NCBI RefSeq assembly: GCF_039523795.1
Contig: NZ_BAAAFZ010000034.1
Span: 19,401 to 83,400 of the forward strand
From: Craurococcus roseus
GTDB lineage: Bacteria > Pseudomonadota > Alphaproteobacteria > Acetobacterales > Acetobacteraceae
DNA length: 64,000 nucleotides
Direction of reading: 5' to 3'
The notes under the pieces are model-generated. The model searched no databases. It was not told the DNA's origin and saw only the letters and a program-made list of their open reading frames with translations. Of the stretch, positions 34,005 to 42,357 are shown in pieces. The position numbers and the translations under genes are program-made. Position 1 is the first letter of the stretch. Every line of letters starts with the position of its first letter.

Positions 34005-35051
34005 ATGAGAAGCCGCTTCGCCCTCCCCGCCGCTTTGACGCTCGCCCTGCTCGTGGGGCCACGCATGGGCAACGAAGCCCGCGCGCAGGCGCAGGCGCCT
34101 GGGCCGACGCTCGCGGCCGTGAAGGCGCGCGACCTGCTGGCGTGCGGCGCGCACCCCGGCGCGCCGGGCTTCGGCCTCATGGACAGCCAAGGCGTCTACC
34201 GCGGCCTGGACGCGGACACCTGCCGCGCCGTCGCCGCCGCGGTGCTTGGGGACGCGAACAAGGTCCGCTGGGTCGTCCTCACCAGCCAGGCGCGCTTGCC
34301 CGCGCTCCAATCCGGCCAGGTGGACCTGCTGGCGCGCACCACCACCTGGACCCAATCGCGCGACACGGCGAACGGCCTCAACTTCGCCGCGACCAATTTC
34401 TACGACGGGCAAGGCTTCCTGGTGCGCCGCGCCTCCGACGTCCGGCGCGCGCGGGACCTGGAGGGCGCGACGGTCTGCGTCACCTCCGGCACCACCAACG
34501 AGCTGAACCTCGCCGACTGGGCCCGTGCCCAGAGCGTCCGCATCCAACCCCTGGTGTTCGACCAGAACGACGAGACGCGCCTCGCCTACACCGCCGGCCG
34601 CTGCGACGCCTTCAGCACCGACGCCAGCCAACTCGCCGGCATCCGCAGCGCGCTGCAGCGGCCCGACGACCACGTGGTCCTGCCCGACATCATCAGCAAG
34701 GAACCGCTGGCCCCGGCCGTCCGCCACGGCGACGACCAGTGGCTCGACATCGTCAAATGGACCTTCTTCGCGCTGGTCGAGGCGGAGGAACTCGGCGTGA
34801 CCCAGGGCAACGCGGAGCAGATGCTGTCCAGCCCCAACCCGGCGATCCGCCGGCTGCTCGGCCTGTCGGGCGACCACGGGCCGCTGATGGGCCTCGACCG
34901 GCGCTGGGCCTACAACGCGATCCGCGCGGTGGGGAACTACGGCGAGGTCTTCGAACGCAACCTCGGCGAAGGCAGCCCCATCAAGCTCCAGCGCGGCCTC
35001 AACGACCTTTGGACGCGGGGCGGCCTGATGTACGCGCCGCCGATCCGCTAG
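34005..35051 (+). CDS. General L-amino-acid ABC transporter substrate-binding protein (AapJ-like)
   Basis: A 348-residue exported receptor. The signal peptide is MRSRFALPAALTLALLVGPR with cleavage before the QAQAPGP stretch. The mature protein has the AapJ/BztA layout: LAAVKARDLLACGAHPGAPG, GLDADTCRAVAAAVLGDANK, DLLARTTTWTQSRDT, VCVTSGTTNELNLADW and an extended C-terminal domain with LMGLDRRWAYNAIRAVGNYG. It binds a broad range of L-amino acids in related species. No permease or ATPase genes adjoin, so it may serve a distant transporter. Its stop TAG abuts the stop of the convergent LysR gene without any spacer. Confidence 0.9.
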   Translation: MRSRFALPAALTLALLVGPRMGNEARAQAQAPGPTLAAVKARDLLACGAHPGAPGFGLMDSQGVYRGLDADTCRAVAAAVLGDANKVRWVVLTSQARLPALQSGQVDLLARTTTWTQSRDTANGLNFAATNFYDGQGFLVRRASDVRRARDLEGATVCVTSGTTNELNLADWARAQSVRIQPLVFDQNDETRLAYTAGRCDAFSTDASQLAGIRSALQRPDDHVVLPDIISKEPLAPAVRHGDDQWLDIVKWTFFALVEAEELGVTQGNAEQMLSSPNPAIRRLLGLSGDHGPLMGLDRRWAYNAIRAVGNYGEVFERNLGEGSPIKLQRGLNDLWTRGGLMYAPPIR

Positions 35052-35987
35052 CTACCGCGCCAACGCCTCCACGATCCGCGCCCTGAGCCATTCCTCGCCC
35101 GGGTCGTGGTCCAACGTCGCGGGCCAAGCCATGCGGATCTCCACGTCGGGCACGTCCGGGCCCCCCGCCGGCAGGACCGGCAAAGGGTCGGCGGCGATGC
35201 CGCCGGCGTCCGCCAGCGTCCGCGCCACGAAGTCCGGCACGGTGCAAAGGAAGTCGGTGCCGAGCACGGCGCGCCGCACCAATCCGAAGTCGGGGAGGCC
35301 GAGCACCACCCTGCGGTCGCGCCCGATCTTCTCCAGGACCGTGTCGGCGAAGCCGTGCAGGTCGCCCTGCGGCGTCACCAGCACGTGCGGCCGGGTGCAG
35401 TAGGCGTCGAGGTCCACCGGCCCGGGCGTTTCCGCGTCGCGCACCACCACGAAGCCGCCGCGGCGCACCACCCGCTGCTTGGCCGAGGCCGGCAGGCCGT
35501 CCCCTATGTAGGCGACGGCGGTGCCGATCTCGCCCGAATCGAGCATCTGCGGGATGGTGCGGTAGTCGGCATGCCGCAGCACGAAGTCGCAGCGCGGGGC
35601 CTGCTTGCGCAGCCGTTTGGTCAGGGCAGGCAGCAGCGCCACCGCCACGTCGTCGGTGCAGCCGACACGGAAGGTCCTGTGGTCGGCGACGGGGTCGAAG
35701 GGCGTGGCCTCGGCTAGCGTCCGGGCCAGGGTGTTGAGGCAAGGCTCCAACTCGGCCATGAGCTGGAAGGCGCGCGCCGTCGGCTCCAGCGTGCGGCCGT
35801 TGCGGACCAGCAACTCGTCCCGCAAAGCGTCGCGCAGGCGCGCCAGCGCGGCCGACGTGGCGGGCTGGGACAGGAACAGCGCCCGCCCGGCGCGGGTCAC
35901 GCTGCGTTCGCGCATCAGGGCGGCGAAGACGGGCAAGAGATTGAGGTCGAGCCGGCGGAGGCCGGACTCGTCTGCGTGGTTGGGCAT
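35052..35987 (-). CDS. LysR-type transcriptional regulator
   Basis: A 311-residue regulator. The N-terminal winged helix reads LRRLDLNLLPVFAALMRERS, then VTRAGRALFLSQPATSAALA and RLRDALRDELLVRNGRTLEP, which match the LysR helix-turn-helix. The remaining two-thirds is an effector domain with CTDDVAVALLPALTKRLRK and RRAVLGTDFLCTVPDF, like the NodD/PnbR-type subgroup. It is divergent from the small secreted protein at 36194 and convergent with the AapJ-like gene, either of which could be under its control. ATG 35987 was used. Confidence 0.93.
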   Translation of the reverse strand: MPNHADESGLRRLDLNLLPVFAALMRERSVTRAGRALFLSQPATSAALARLRDALRDELLVRNGRTLEPTARAFQLMAELEPCLNTLARTLAEATPFDPVADHRTFRVGCTDDVAVALLPALTKRLRKQAPRCDFVLRHADYRTIPQMLDSGEIGTAVAYIGDGLPASAKQRVVRRGGFVVVRDAETPGPVDLDAYCTRPHVLVTPQGDLHGFADTVLEKIGRDRRVVLGLPDFGLVRRAVLGTDFLCTVPDFVARTLADAGGIAADPLPVLPAGGPDVPDVEIRMAWPATLDHDPGEEWLRARIVEALAR

Positions 35988-36193
35988 GGGCGGGGACTCG
36001 CGAGTCGATCTCGCCGCGGAAGATGTGGCCGCCCCCGGCCACGGTCCAGCCCGCCCATCCATGCCGTGGATGCGCCGCATCCGTCCTTCGCGTTGGCCCG
36101 TAGACCTCTGCGGGCGCACCTTCCGACGCGAAGGCAAGGCCGATCGGGGTCGTCGATCCCGGGACCGGGCCTCCGAAAAGAATGGAAGAGACC

Positions 36194-36505
36194 ATGTTCC
36201 GCAATATCGCATTCGCTTCGTTGATCGCCGTGGGCGCGGCCGCCACCGGGGCCGCGCAGGCCGCCGACGACGGCCCGCGGCTCGTCAACCGCAGCGGCAG
36301 CCAAGAGGTCGTCTACGGCGGCCCTCGCGGCAACGTCGTGGGCGGCGCCTACGCCACCATCACCGGTGGCGGCGACAACACCGTCTACAGCGCCGTGTCC
36401 GGCGGCCGCACCGAGGAGCCAGCGCTGGTCGGGCGGCTGTCCGGCGGCGGCGACGACGAGGTGATCACGTACGGCACCCCGGCCCGGCTCGGCGCGCGGG
36501 GCTGA
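36194..36505 (+). CDS. Small secreted Gly-rich protein, unknown function
   Basis: A 103-residue protein with a Sec signal peptide (MFRNIAFASLIAVGAAATGA then AQA). The mature part is rich in Gly, Asn, Thr and Tyr with YGGPRGNVVGGAYATITGGG and a repeated GG-D motif (GGGDDEVITYG), which suggests a beta-solenoid or extended structure. GGAAGAG precedes ATG 36194. No family is recognised. It is divergent from the LysR gene, with a 206-nt shared upstream region that may carry its operator. Confidence 0.6.
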   Translation: MFRNIAFASLIAVGAAATGAAQAADDGPRLVNRSGSQEVVYGGPRGNVVGGAYATITGGGDNTVYSAVSGGRTEEPALVGRLSGGGDDEVITYGTPARLGARG

Positions 36506-36850
36506 GCGGCACGGTCCGCGGCGCGCGTTCCCGCGCGCCGCGGACCGCTTTCCGCGCGGCGAACCCGTCGGACGTGAAGCAGTGCGGGTCGCGCAGGACG
36601 GGCCTGTACAAGCGGCCGGCTTCGAAGCGCGGCCGGCTTGACTCAAGGCCATGCCGGCCGTCGTTGGGACAGCCCAACTCGATCCCCATCACGATCGGTT
36701 GGCTGGCCCGACAGGTTCGTTACAGGCGTCGCGCGTGTGCCCACCTTCCCCAGGCAACGGCGCACGCCAGGGCCGCGGCGCCCAGCGCCATCTGGCCGTA
36801 TGGTTGCGTCATCCCGCTCCCTTCTTCGGTCGCGGGCAGACCCCGCGCGC
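36506..36850. other. Spacer between the small secreted protein and the peroxidase
   Basis: About 345 nt between convergent genes. It starts with a GC-rich segment with self-complementary GCGCGCGTTCCCGCGCGCCG around 36521-36540 that may be a terminator. One possible 30-codon ORF on the minus strand (36720-36812) is listed separately. Nothing else was recognised. Confidence 0.5.
36720..36812 (-). CDS. Possible 30-residue small membrane peptide
   Basis: MTQPYGQMALGAAALACAVAW followed by GRWAHARRL gives one hydrophobic helix and a basic tail. GGGAG lies 4 nt before the ATG. The size and position after a secreted RTX protein gene allow a real small protein, but no conservation can be tested here and chance is an adequate explanation in high-GC DNA. 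Confidence 0.25.
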   Translation of the reverse strand: MTQPYGQMALGAAALACAVAWGRWAHARRL

Positions 36851-38815
36851 TCAAAGAACGACATCCGCCGGCGTGAGCGGGGACGCGCCCCGGATCTCGA
36901 CCGCGGCGTCCGCCTCCCCGTCACCATCGGAGTCGAGCAGCAGCCGAACGCCCCCGCGGTCCCCCTCTTGCCGCACCTCCGCCGCGCCGGACGCGGCGAA
37001 GGCGCCGCTGCCGAGCCAAGCGAAGGCCACACCCTCCGGCGTCGGGACGCGCGAAACGTCCACCCGGTCCTCGCCGGGCGTGAAGTCGAGGACGCGGTCG
37101 GGCGCGTCCGGCCGGCTGTCCTCGGCCGAGTCGAAGCGGAAGGTGTCCGCCCCCGCGCCGCCTTCGAGCGTATCGCTGCCTCCGACGCCCAGGAGCGTGT
37201 CGCCGCCGTCGCCTCCCCGCAGGTTTTGGCTCCCATCGCCGCCGGCGAGCAGGTCGCCCGCCGCGCCGCCTTCGAGCGTCTGACCGTCGCCGCCCGTTCC
37301 CACGACCAGTTGCGGCAGCCACGGACGCTCAGCTTCGGACCCCGCGTCGCGCCGCTCGTGGAAGACGAACACGCCATCCTGCAGAAAGCGCGTGCCGGTG
37401 TGGCGCAGGATCAGGCCGCTCAGCGTGGCGCCCTCGATCGCGGCGAGGGTTTCCGCGTCGAAGCCGGCGTTTTCGTACCAGAGCCGGTCGCCGTCGCGCA
37501 GCGCTTCGAACTGCCGGGCGATGACGGCGGCGAAGGTCGGGCCGACGAAGGCGCCCGGCGCCAGCGCCTCGGACAGCCCACCGGTCCAGAGGTCGATCGC
37601 GCCCACCTCGCCGAAGGCTTCGCGCAGCGCTCCGGCGGTGGCCGCGTCGTTCGTGATCTGGTCGAAATCGGTGTAGGGGTCGAATCCGAGCGCGTCCCGC
37701 ATCCCGTTCAGCGTCGGCAAGCCGAGGTCGCGGCCGCGCTGGATGTTCAGCGCGGCGAGGTCCTGGCCGACGTCGAAGTCCACGAGGAAGTTCCGCAGGT
37801 CCTCCACGATGCGGGCATCCATCGCCTGCGACAGGTCGGTCGAGAGGTGGCGCAGGAAGCCATCGGCGCCGGAGCCTTCGGCGAAGGCTCCGGGCGGCAT
37901 GAAGAACACGTCGCGCAGCTCGAAGCCCTCGCCCTCCACCGCGCCGTATTCGTCCTTGCGCTCGGTCTCGACGGAAACGGTGGAATGCCCCCAGCGCCAC
38001 GCGGCGCCCGCGAACTCCACGAGGATGCGCGCGTCCGCCGAAGGGTCGTAGCCCCGCCACGGCGCCAGCGCCCCTTCGCCGAGCAGGGCGGGCAGGAACC
38101 CGTCGTAGGTGATGCGGGCGATCTCCGCGCCGACGACCGCGCGCGCCCGTTCGTAGAGCTCGTCGCCGCCGAGCGACGGATCGGCCGCGGCGAGCCGCTC
38201 CACCTGCCAATTGTGCTCGCGCACGAACAGCGTCTGCAAAGCGGTGAGCGACGGGTTCTCCGCGGCGCGCGGGTCGCCGGCGGCGAAGGCGCCGTCCCAG
38301 ACCGGCAGGTTGCCGCCCTCCGAAGTCCGCATCCTGCCGTCGTCCAAGCGCAGCGCCGCCGCCGTGGCGGGATCGGTGCCGTAGACCACGGACCCGTCGA
38401 GCCAGCCGGTCGAGACGTTCAGCGCCGCCCGGGGATTGTCCGGGCCGGTGCCGCTGGCCGGATCAACGACGACGCGCGACGCGAGGATGGCGCTGCCGTC
38501 CGGGAAATGCGGGTCGCCGTCCGGCACCTCCACGTCGATGCGGCTGACGCCGTCCGAGCGGCTCCGGATCATGTCGTGGTCGATGAACTGGCCCCAGGCG
38601 TACATCATGCCCGAGAGCCCTTGCCCGTTCGGCGCCGCCGCCTCGCCCTCGCCGACCACGAGGTTGCTGACCGTGCGCGGGTTCGGCCCACCGACCATCT
38701 CGCCCGCGCCGTCGGTGAAGCGCGCCGGCGCGAGGCGGACGAAAGCGCCGCCCGCGGCGTTGGCGCCGACATCCGAACGGTTGTTTCCCGCGCCGTCCAA
38801 ACTCCGGAATTCCAT
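36851..38815 (-). CDS. Animal-type haem peroxidase with C-terminal RTX and serralysin-type domain
   Basis: A 654-residue protein. Residues about 20-490 form an An_peroxidase domain with the distal-site WGQFIDHDM (His80) and the proximal-site FAGAAWRWGHSTV (His277). Residues about 512-558 hold five GGxGxDxLx-type calcium-binding nonapeptides (GGAAGDLLA, GGDGSQNLR, GGDGGDTLL, GVGGSDTLE, GGAGADTFR). The last 90 residues, from DRVLDFTPGEDRVDVS to the end, match the serralysin/M10 C-terminal region that binds calcium. There is no N-terminal signal, as usual for type I secretion substrates; the secretion genes are not in the window. A later ATG at 38815 fits the family start better than an upstream one at 38875. 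Confidence 0.88.
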   Translation of the reverse strand: MEFRSLDGAGNNRSDVGANAAGGAFVRLAPARFTDGAGEMVGGPNPRTVSNLVVGEGEAAAPNGQGLSGMMYAWGQFIDHDMIRSRSDGVSRIDVEVPDGDPHFPDGSAILASRVVVDPASGTGPDNPRAALNVSTGWLDGSVVYGTDPATAAALRLDDGRMRTSEGGNLPVWDGAFAAGDPRAAENPSLTALQTLFVREHNWQVERLAAADPSLGGDELYERARAVVGAEIARITYDGFLPALLGEGALAPWRGYDPSADARILVEFAGAAWRWGHSTVSVETERKDEYGAVEGEGFELRDVFFMPPGAFAEGSGADGFLRHLSTDLSQAMDARIVEDLRNFLVDFDVGQDLAALNIQRGRDLGLPTLNGMRDALGFDPYTDFDQITNDAATAGALREAFGEVGAIDLWTGGLSEALAPGAFVGPTFAAVIARQFEALRDGDRLWYENAGFDAETLAAIEGATLSGLILRHTGTRFLQDGVFVFHERRDAGSEAERPWLPQLVVGTGGDGQTLEGGAAGDLLAGGDGSQNLRGGDGGDTLLGVGGSDTLEGGAGADTFRFDSAEDSRPDAPDRVLDFTPGEDRVDVSRVPTPEGVAFAWLGSGAFAASGAAEVRQEGDRGGVRLLLDSDGDGEADAAVEIRGASPLTPADVVL

Positions 38816-39096
38816 GCCTACCGCTCCGCGACTATCGCGGCGGCTTACCCGGGCATCACCAACGCGGGAAAACACAACAGAAGTATTAACGTGTGGATAG
38901 ATGTTCAGCTCTACACATCAAGACCTCAAGAGCTGTCATCGGTGCTTGTTCGTTGTGAACTCGACCGAGTGTGCGCAGCGCTCCCTTCGCGTTATCCTGC
39001 GCTCGATCACTCCGCCCGTTGAAATCGGCGGCCAAGGTTCGGCGCCGGCAGCGCCGCCGCGGCCGACCCCCACCCCGCCGAAGGCCTGACATTCGC

Positions 39097-40134
39097 ATGA
39101 CCTTCCCCCGCCGTTCCCTGCTCCTCGGCCCCGGCTTGGCCGCCGTGGTCGCGTCACGTCCGCGCGCCCAACCGGCGCGGCCGGGCGCAGCGGCCGGTGC
39201 GCGCCCGCGGATGCTGCTCGGCGTGAAGGTGATGGACCCGATGCCCGCGCAGGTACGGCGCTTCGAGCGGTGGATCGGCCGCCGGGTGGACTTCGTGACG
39301 CACTACACCTCGCAAGGCGACTACGGGAGCATCGCCGACACCGACCTCGGCCGGCTCAACGAAGGGATGCCGATGGACCGGCCCCTGGAGGTCTCGATCC
39401 CGCTCTGCGAGGCCAACGGCACCCTTGCCCGCACGGCCCGTGGCGCCGGAGACCGGGCCTACGCCACCCTGTTCCGCGCGCTCGCCGCCGCCCGGCCCGG
39501 CGATCCCGAGATCTGGATCAGGCCTGGCTGGGAGTTCAACGGCGACTGGTACCCTTGGAGCGCGGGCGGCAAGGAAGGCGACTACCGCGCCGCCTTCCGC
39601 CGCGTGGCCGGCCTGGGGCGGGAGGTGGACCGGCGCTTCCGCTTCATCTGGGGCTGGACCTACTCGTCCAAGATGGGCGACCCGATGCGCGCCTACCCGG
39701 GCGACGACGCGGTGGACTACTTCGGCAACGACATCTACCGGCACAAGAACTACCTGGGCTGCGACCCGGTCGCCGCTTGGAACTCGCAGGTCACGCAACG
39801 CCACGGCCTGGCGTACTGGTCGGACATGGCGGACCGGCACGGCAAGGCGAAGACCGTCAACGAGTTCGGCGTCAACGCCGACACCTGCCGCGATTGCCAC
39901 CCGGAGGCCAAGCCGACCGCCCGGGGCGCGGGCTGCCCCTTCGACGACGGGGCGCCCTACGTGCAGGCGGCCCATGACTGGTTCGTCAAAGTCGGCGTGG
40001 TCGCCGTCTCTCTCTGGCACGAGCCGACCGGCTACGACGGCGTCCTCCTCGCCTCCTCCGGCGAGCGCGACCCGCCCACGCCGCGCTGGCCGGAAACCAG
40101 CGGCCGCGTCAAGAAGCTCTTCGGCGCCGGTTAG
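39097..40134 (+). CDS. Exported glycoside hydrolase, GH26-like (beta-mannanase-type)
   Basis: A 345-residue protein. MTFPRRSLLLGPGLAAVVAS is a twin-arginine or Sec signal. The catalytic acid/base is probably Glu146 in WIRPGWEFNGDWYPW and the nucleophile Glu256 in KTVNEFGVNADT, the GH26 arrangement on a TIM barrel, with FRFIWGWTYSSKMGDPMRAY between them. It would cleave beta-1,4-mannan or a similar glycan outside the cell. The assignment to GH26 is by motif spacing and the enzyme could belong to a related clan-A family. It is convergent with the methyltransferase gene (4-nt overlap). Confidence 0.78.
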   Translation: MTFPRRSLLLGPGLAAVVASRPRAQPARPGAAAGARPRMLLGVKVMDPMPAQVRRFERWIGRRVDFVTHYTSQGDYGSIADTDLGRLNEGMPMDRPLEVSIPLCEANGTLARTARGAGDRAYATLFRALAAARPGDPEIWIRPGWEFNGDWYPWSAGGKEGDYRAAFRRVAGLGREVDRRFRFIWGWTYSSKMGDPMRAYPGDDAVDYFGNDIYRHKNYLGCDPVAAWNSQVTQRHGLAYWSDMADRHGKAKTVNEFGVNADTCRDCHPEAKPTARGAGCPFDDGAPYVQAAHDWFVKVGVVAVSLWHEPTGYDGVLLASSGERDPPTPRWPETSGRVKKLFGAG

Positions 40135-40931
40135 GAGCCGCCGGGGCTTCCGGGCCGCCGCGCGATCGGCACATCGCGCGTCCGGTAGCGCGCGACCGAT
40201 TCGCCATCCGGCACCTTCTGGAACACCAGGAAGTAGCTGTGGTTCTTGCGCGCGTGGACCTGCCGCACCAGCCGCGCGACGTTGGGCCGGTTGGGGCGCA
40301 CCACCACGAACAGGTCGCGGGCGTAGAAGCCAAGCTCCGCCAGCGCGCACACGAGCTGCACGTGCGTCAGCTCCTGCCGGTTGGCGCTCACCTCGTCCTG
40401 GCACTTGACGATCAGCACGCCGTGGTCACGCAGCACCCGCCGCGCCTCGCCCGAGGCTTCGAGGTAGAGGTCCAGCACCGCTTGGTGCCACCGCCCGGAC
40501 GCCGCGCCCGCCACCTCCCGCCCGCTGGAATAAGCGGTCCGCAGCGCCGCGTGGGTGCCCAGACCCCCGCGCGTCTCCGCCTTGGCGCGCAGCAGCCCTT
40601 CCATGTAGGGCGGGTCGAGCACCACGGCGTCCACGCTGCCGTCCGCGTAGGGCAGGGCACGGAAGTCGGTGCCGGTGGAAAGGTCCGTCGCCAGCAGCCG
40701 GTAAAGGCCGGGCGGCACGCGCTTCCAGAACACCCCGCCGCCGAAGGTCACGTCCGCCACCACCGCGCCCGGGGGCACGTGCAGCGCCATGATCCGCGGG
40801 AACAGCTCGGCGTTGCCCGCCACGTGCGCCGAGAGCACCGCTTCCGCGGTGGCCACGCCCGACTGGACGCGCCGCGGCTTCGCGGCGGCCGGCGCTTCCG
40901 GCGGCCCCGGTTCCGCCTCCGCTTCGCTCAA
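40131..40931 (-). CDS. Orphan DNA methyltransferase-like protein
   Basis: A protein of about 266 residues with a class I methyltransferase core. The N-terminal half includes VADVTFGGGVFWKRVPPGLY (SAM motif I-like, DxTFGGG), DLSTGTDFRALPYADGSVDA and the catalytic motif IV VVLDPPYMEGLLRAKAE (DPPY, N6-adenine or N4-cytosine type). The C-terminal QDEVSANRQELTHVQLVCAL block is conserved in this group. The TTG start (40931) overlaps the aat stop TGA (40930-40928), consistent with coupling; a later start is also possible. No restriction enzyme is nearby. It may be an epigenetic or RNA-modifying enzyme; the DPPY motif favours DNA. Confidence 0.75.
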   Translation of the reverse strand: MSEAEAEPGPPEAPAAAKPRRVQSGVATAEAVLSAHVAGNAELFPRIMALHVPPGAVVADVTFGGGVFWKRVPPGLYRLLATDLSTGTDFRALPYADGSVDAVVLDPPYMEGLLRAKAETRGGLGTHAALRTAYSSGREVAGAASGRWHQAVLDLYLEASGEARRVLRDHGVLIVKCQDEVSANRQELTHVQLVCALAELGFYARDLFVVVRPNRPNVARLVRQVHARKNHSYFLVFQKVPDGESVARYRTRDVPIARRPGSPGGS

Positions 40932-41602
40932 CGCGCGGCGCCGTCCGGGCGCATGGCGCGGATCTCGGCTTCCAGCGCCGCCGGATCGGGGGCGGCGGTC
41001 CAGGTCGCGGGCACCACGGTCGCCGCGTTCAGCCGGCGCTTGTAGTCGGCGCGCGAGACCTCGTGGGCGCCGAACTGCGACAGGTGCGGGGTGAGGAACT
41101 GCGTGTCGAGCAGGGCGAAGCCGCCGAGCCTGAGCCGCGCCACCAGATGCACCAGCGCCACCTTGGAAGCGTCGCGCGCCCGGCTGAACATGCTCTCGCC
41201 GAAGAAGGCGCCGCCCAGCACCACGCCGTAGAGCCCGCCGACCAACTCCCCCTCCTGCCGCACCTCGACGGAGTGCGCGTGGCCCTGTTCGTGCAGCGCC
41301 AGGAACAGCCGCTCGATCTCCGGGTTGATCCAGGTGTCCTCCCGCCCCGGCCCCGGCGCCGCGCAACCGGCGATGACGCCGGGGAAGTCCGCGTCCGCCG
41401 TCACCGCGAAAGCATCGGAAAGCACCGTCCGCAGCAGCCGCCGCGGCAGGTGGAAGCCGCCCCTCAGCGGCAGCACGCCGCGCCGCTCCGGATCCAGCCA
41501 ATACAGCCGGTCGCCCCCGCGGCTCTCCGCCATGGGGAACAGCCCGGCCCGGTAGGCCCGCAGCATGAGTTCGGGCGTGATGAGGATCTGGCGTCGACTC
41601 AC
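40928..41602 (-). CDS. aat: Leucyl/phenylalanyl-tRNA-protein transferase
   Basis: A 224-residue protein of the Aat family, which adds Leu or Phe from aminoacyl-tRNA to the N terminus of proteins, marking them for ClpAP degradation (N-end rule). The conserved TPELMLRAYRAGLFPMAES, YWLDPERRGVLPL, TWINPEIERLFLALHEQGHA and SVEVRQEGELVGGLYGVVLG followed by GAFFGESMFSR segments are all present. GTG start at 41602. The overlap with the methyltransferase start (TTGA) links the two genes. ClpA and ClpS are not in the window. Confidence 0.95.
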   Translation of the reverse strand: MSRRQILITPELMLRAYRAGLFPMAESRGGDRLYWLDPERRGVLPLRGGFHLPRRLLRTVLSDAFAVTADADFPGVIAGCAAPGPGREDTWINPEIERLFLALHEQGHAHSVEVRQEGELVGGLYGVVLGGAFFGESMFSRARDASKVALVHLVARLRLGGFALLDTQFLTPHLSQFGAHEVSRADYKRRLNAATVVPATWTAAPDPAALEAEIRAMRPDGAAR

Positions 41603-41779
41603 CGCCCCATCATGCCCGGAGGCGGCCCGCGAGGCGAGCGCCGCGGCGGCGGCGCCCCGAACGCCGAGGTTGTGTGATCCGTGCCACTCGACCCGCGGGC
41701 CGGCGCTGGTTCAGATCCGCCCGGAAGAAGCGACGCGTCCCTCGGTCCAGGGGCGTCGGGCAAACCGGAGGCGGGCAGG

Positions 41780-42340
41780 ATGGGCATCGAACACCGGCGG
41801 TCGATCGTGGCGCTCGGAACCGTGGCGGCGACAACGGCCGCGTGGTTGGCGCCGCGGCGGGCGCGGGCCCAGACGGCGGGCACGGCGGAGCAGCGCTTGC
41901 GGGAACGCGGGGTCGAACTGCCCAGGGTCATGGCCCCGGTCGCCAACTACGTGCCGGCCGTCCGCACGGGCAACCTGGTCTTCCTCGCCGGCACCGGGCC
42001 GGTGAAGCCGGACGGCGCCTTCGCCACCGGCAAGGTCGGCAAGGACGTCACGGTCGAGGAGGCCTACGGCCACGCCCGGCTCACCGGCCTCATGCTGCTT
42101 GCGATGTTGCGGACCGCCGCGGGCGGCAGCCTCGACAACGTGGCGCGGGCCGTGAAGGTGCTCGGCATGGTCAACTGCGGCCCCGAGTTCACCGAGCACC
42201 CGAAGGTCATCAACGGCTGCTCCGACCTCTTCGTGGAAGTCTTTGGCGACCGGGGCAAGCACGCGCGCTCGGCCGTCGGCATGCCGTCCCTGCCGTTCAA
42301 CATCAGCGTGGAGATCGAGGCGATCTTCGAGGTGGCGTAA
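41780..42340 (+). CDS. Exported RidA family protein
   Basis: A 186-residue protein in which a YjgF/RidA domain follows a signal peptide (RRSIVALGTVAATTAAWLAP then RRARAQ). The RR-containing start is Tat-like. The domain shows MAPVANYVPAVRTGNLVFLA, GTGPVKPDGAFATGKVGKDV and FTEHPKVINGCSDLFVEVFG blocks, then SAVGMPSLPFNISVEIEAIF at the end. Exported RidA proteins are uncommon; role in periplasmic enamine or imine hydrolysis is a guess. It is distinct from the cytoplasmic RidA at 7648. It converges with the carbonic anhydrase gene. Confidence 0.85.
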   Translation: MGIEHRRSIVALGTVAATTAAWLAPRRARAQTAGTAEQRLRERGVELPRVMAPVANYVPAVRTGNLVFLAGTGPVKPDGAFATGKVGKDVTVEEAYGHARLTGLMLLAMLRTAAGGSLDNVARAVKVLGMVNCGPEFTEHPKVINGCSDLFVEVFGDRGKHARSAVGMPSLPFNISVEIEAIFEVA

Positions 42341-42357
42341 GCCGGCCGCGGCGGAGG

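Noticed and set aside
33618..34877. A 419-codon minus-strand frame covering the AapJ-like gene
   Set aside because: Only its last 72 codons are a real gene (DUF3126). The rest is antisense to a clear exported receptor.
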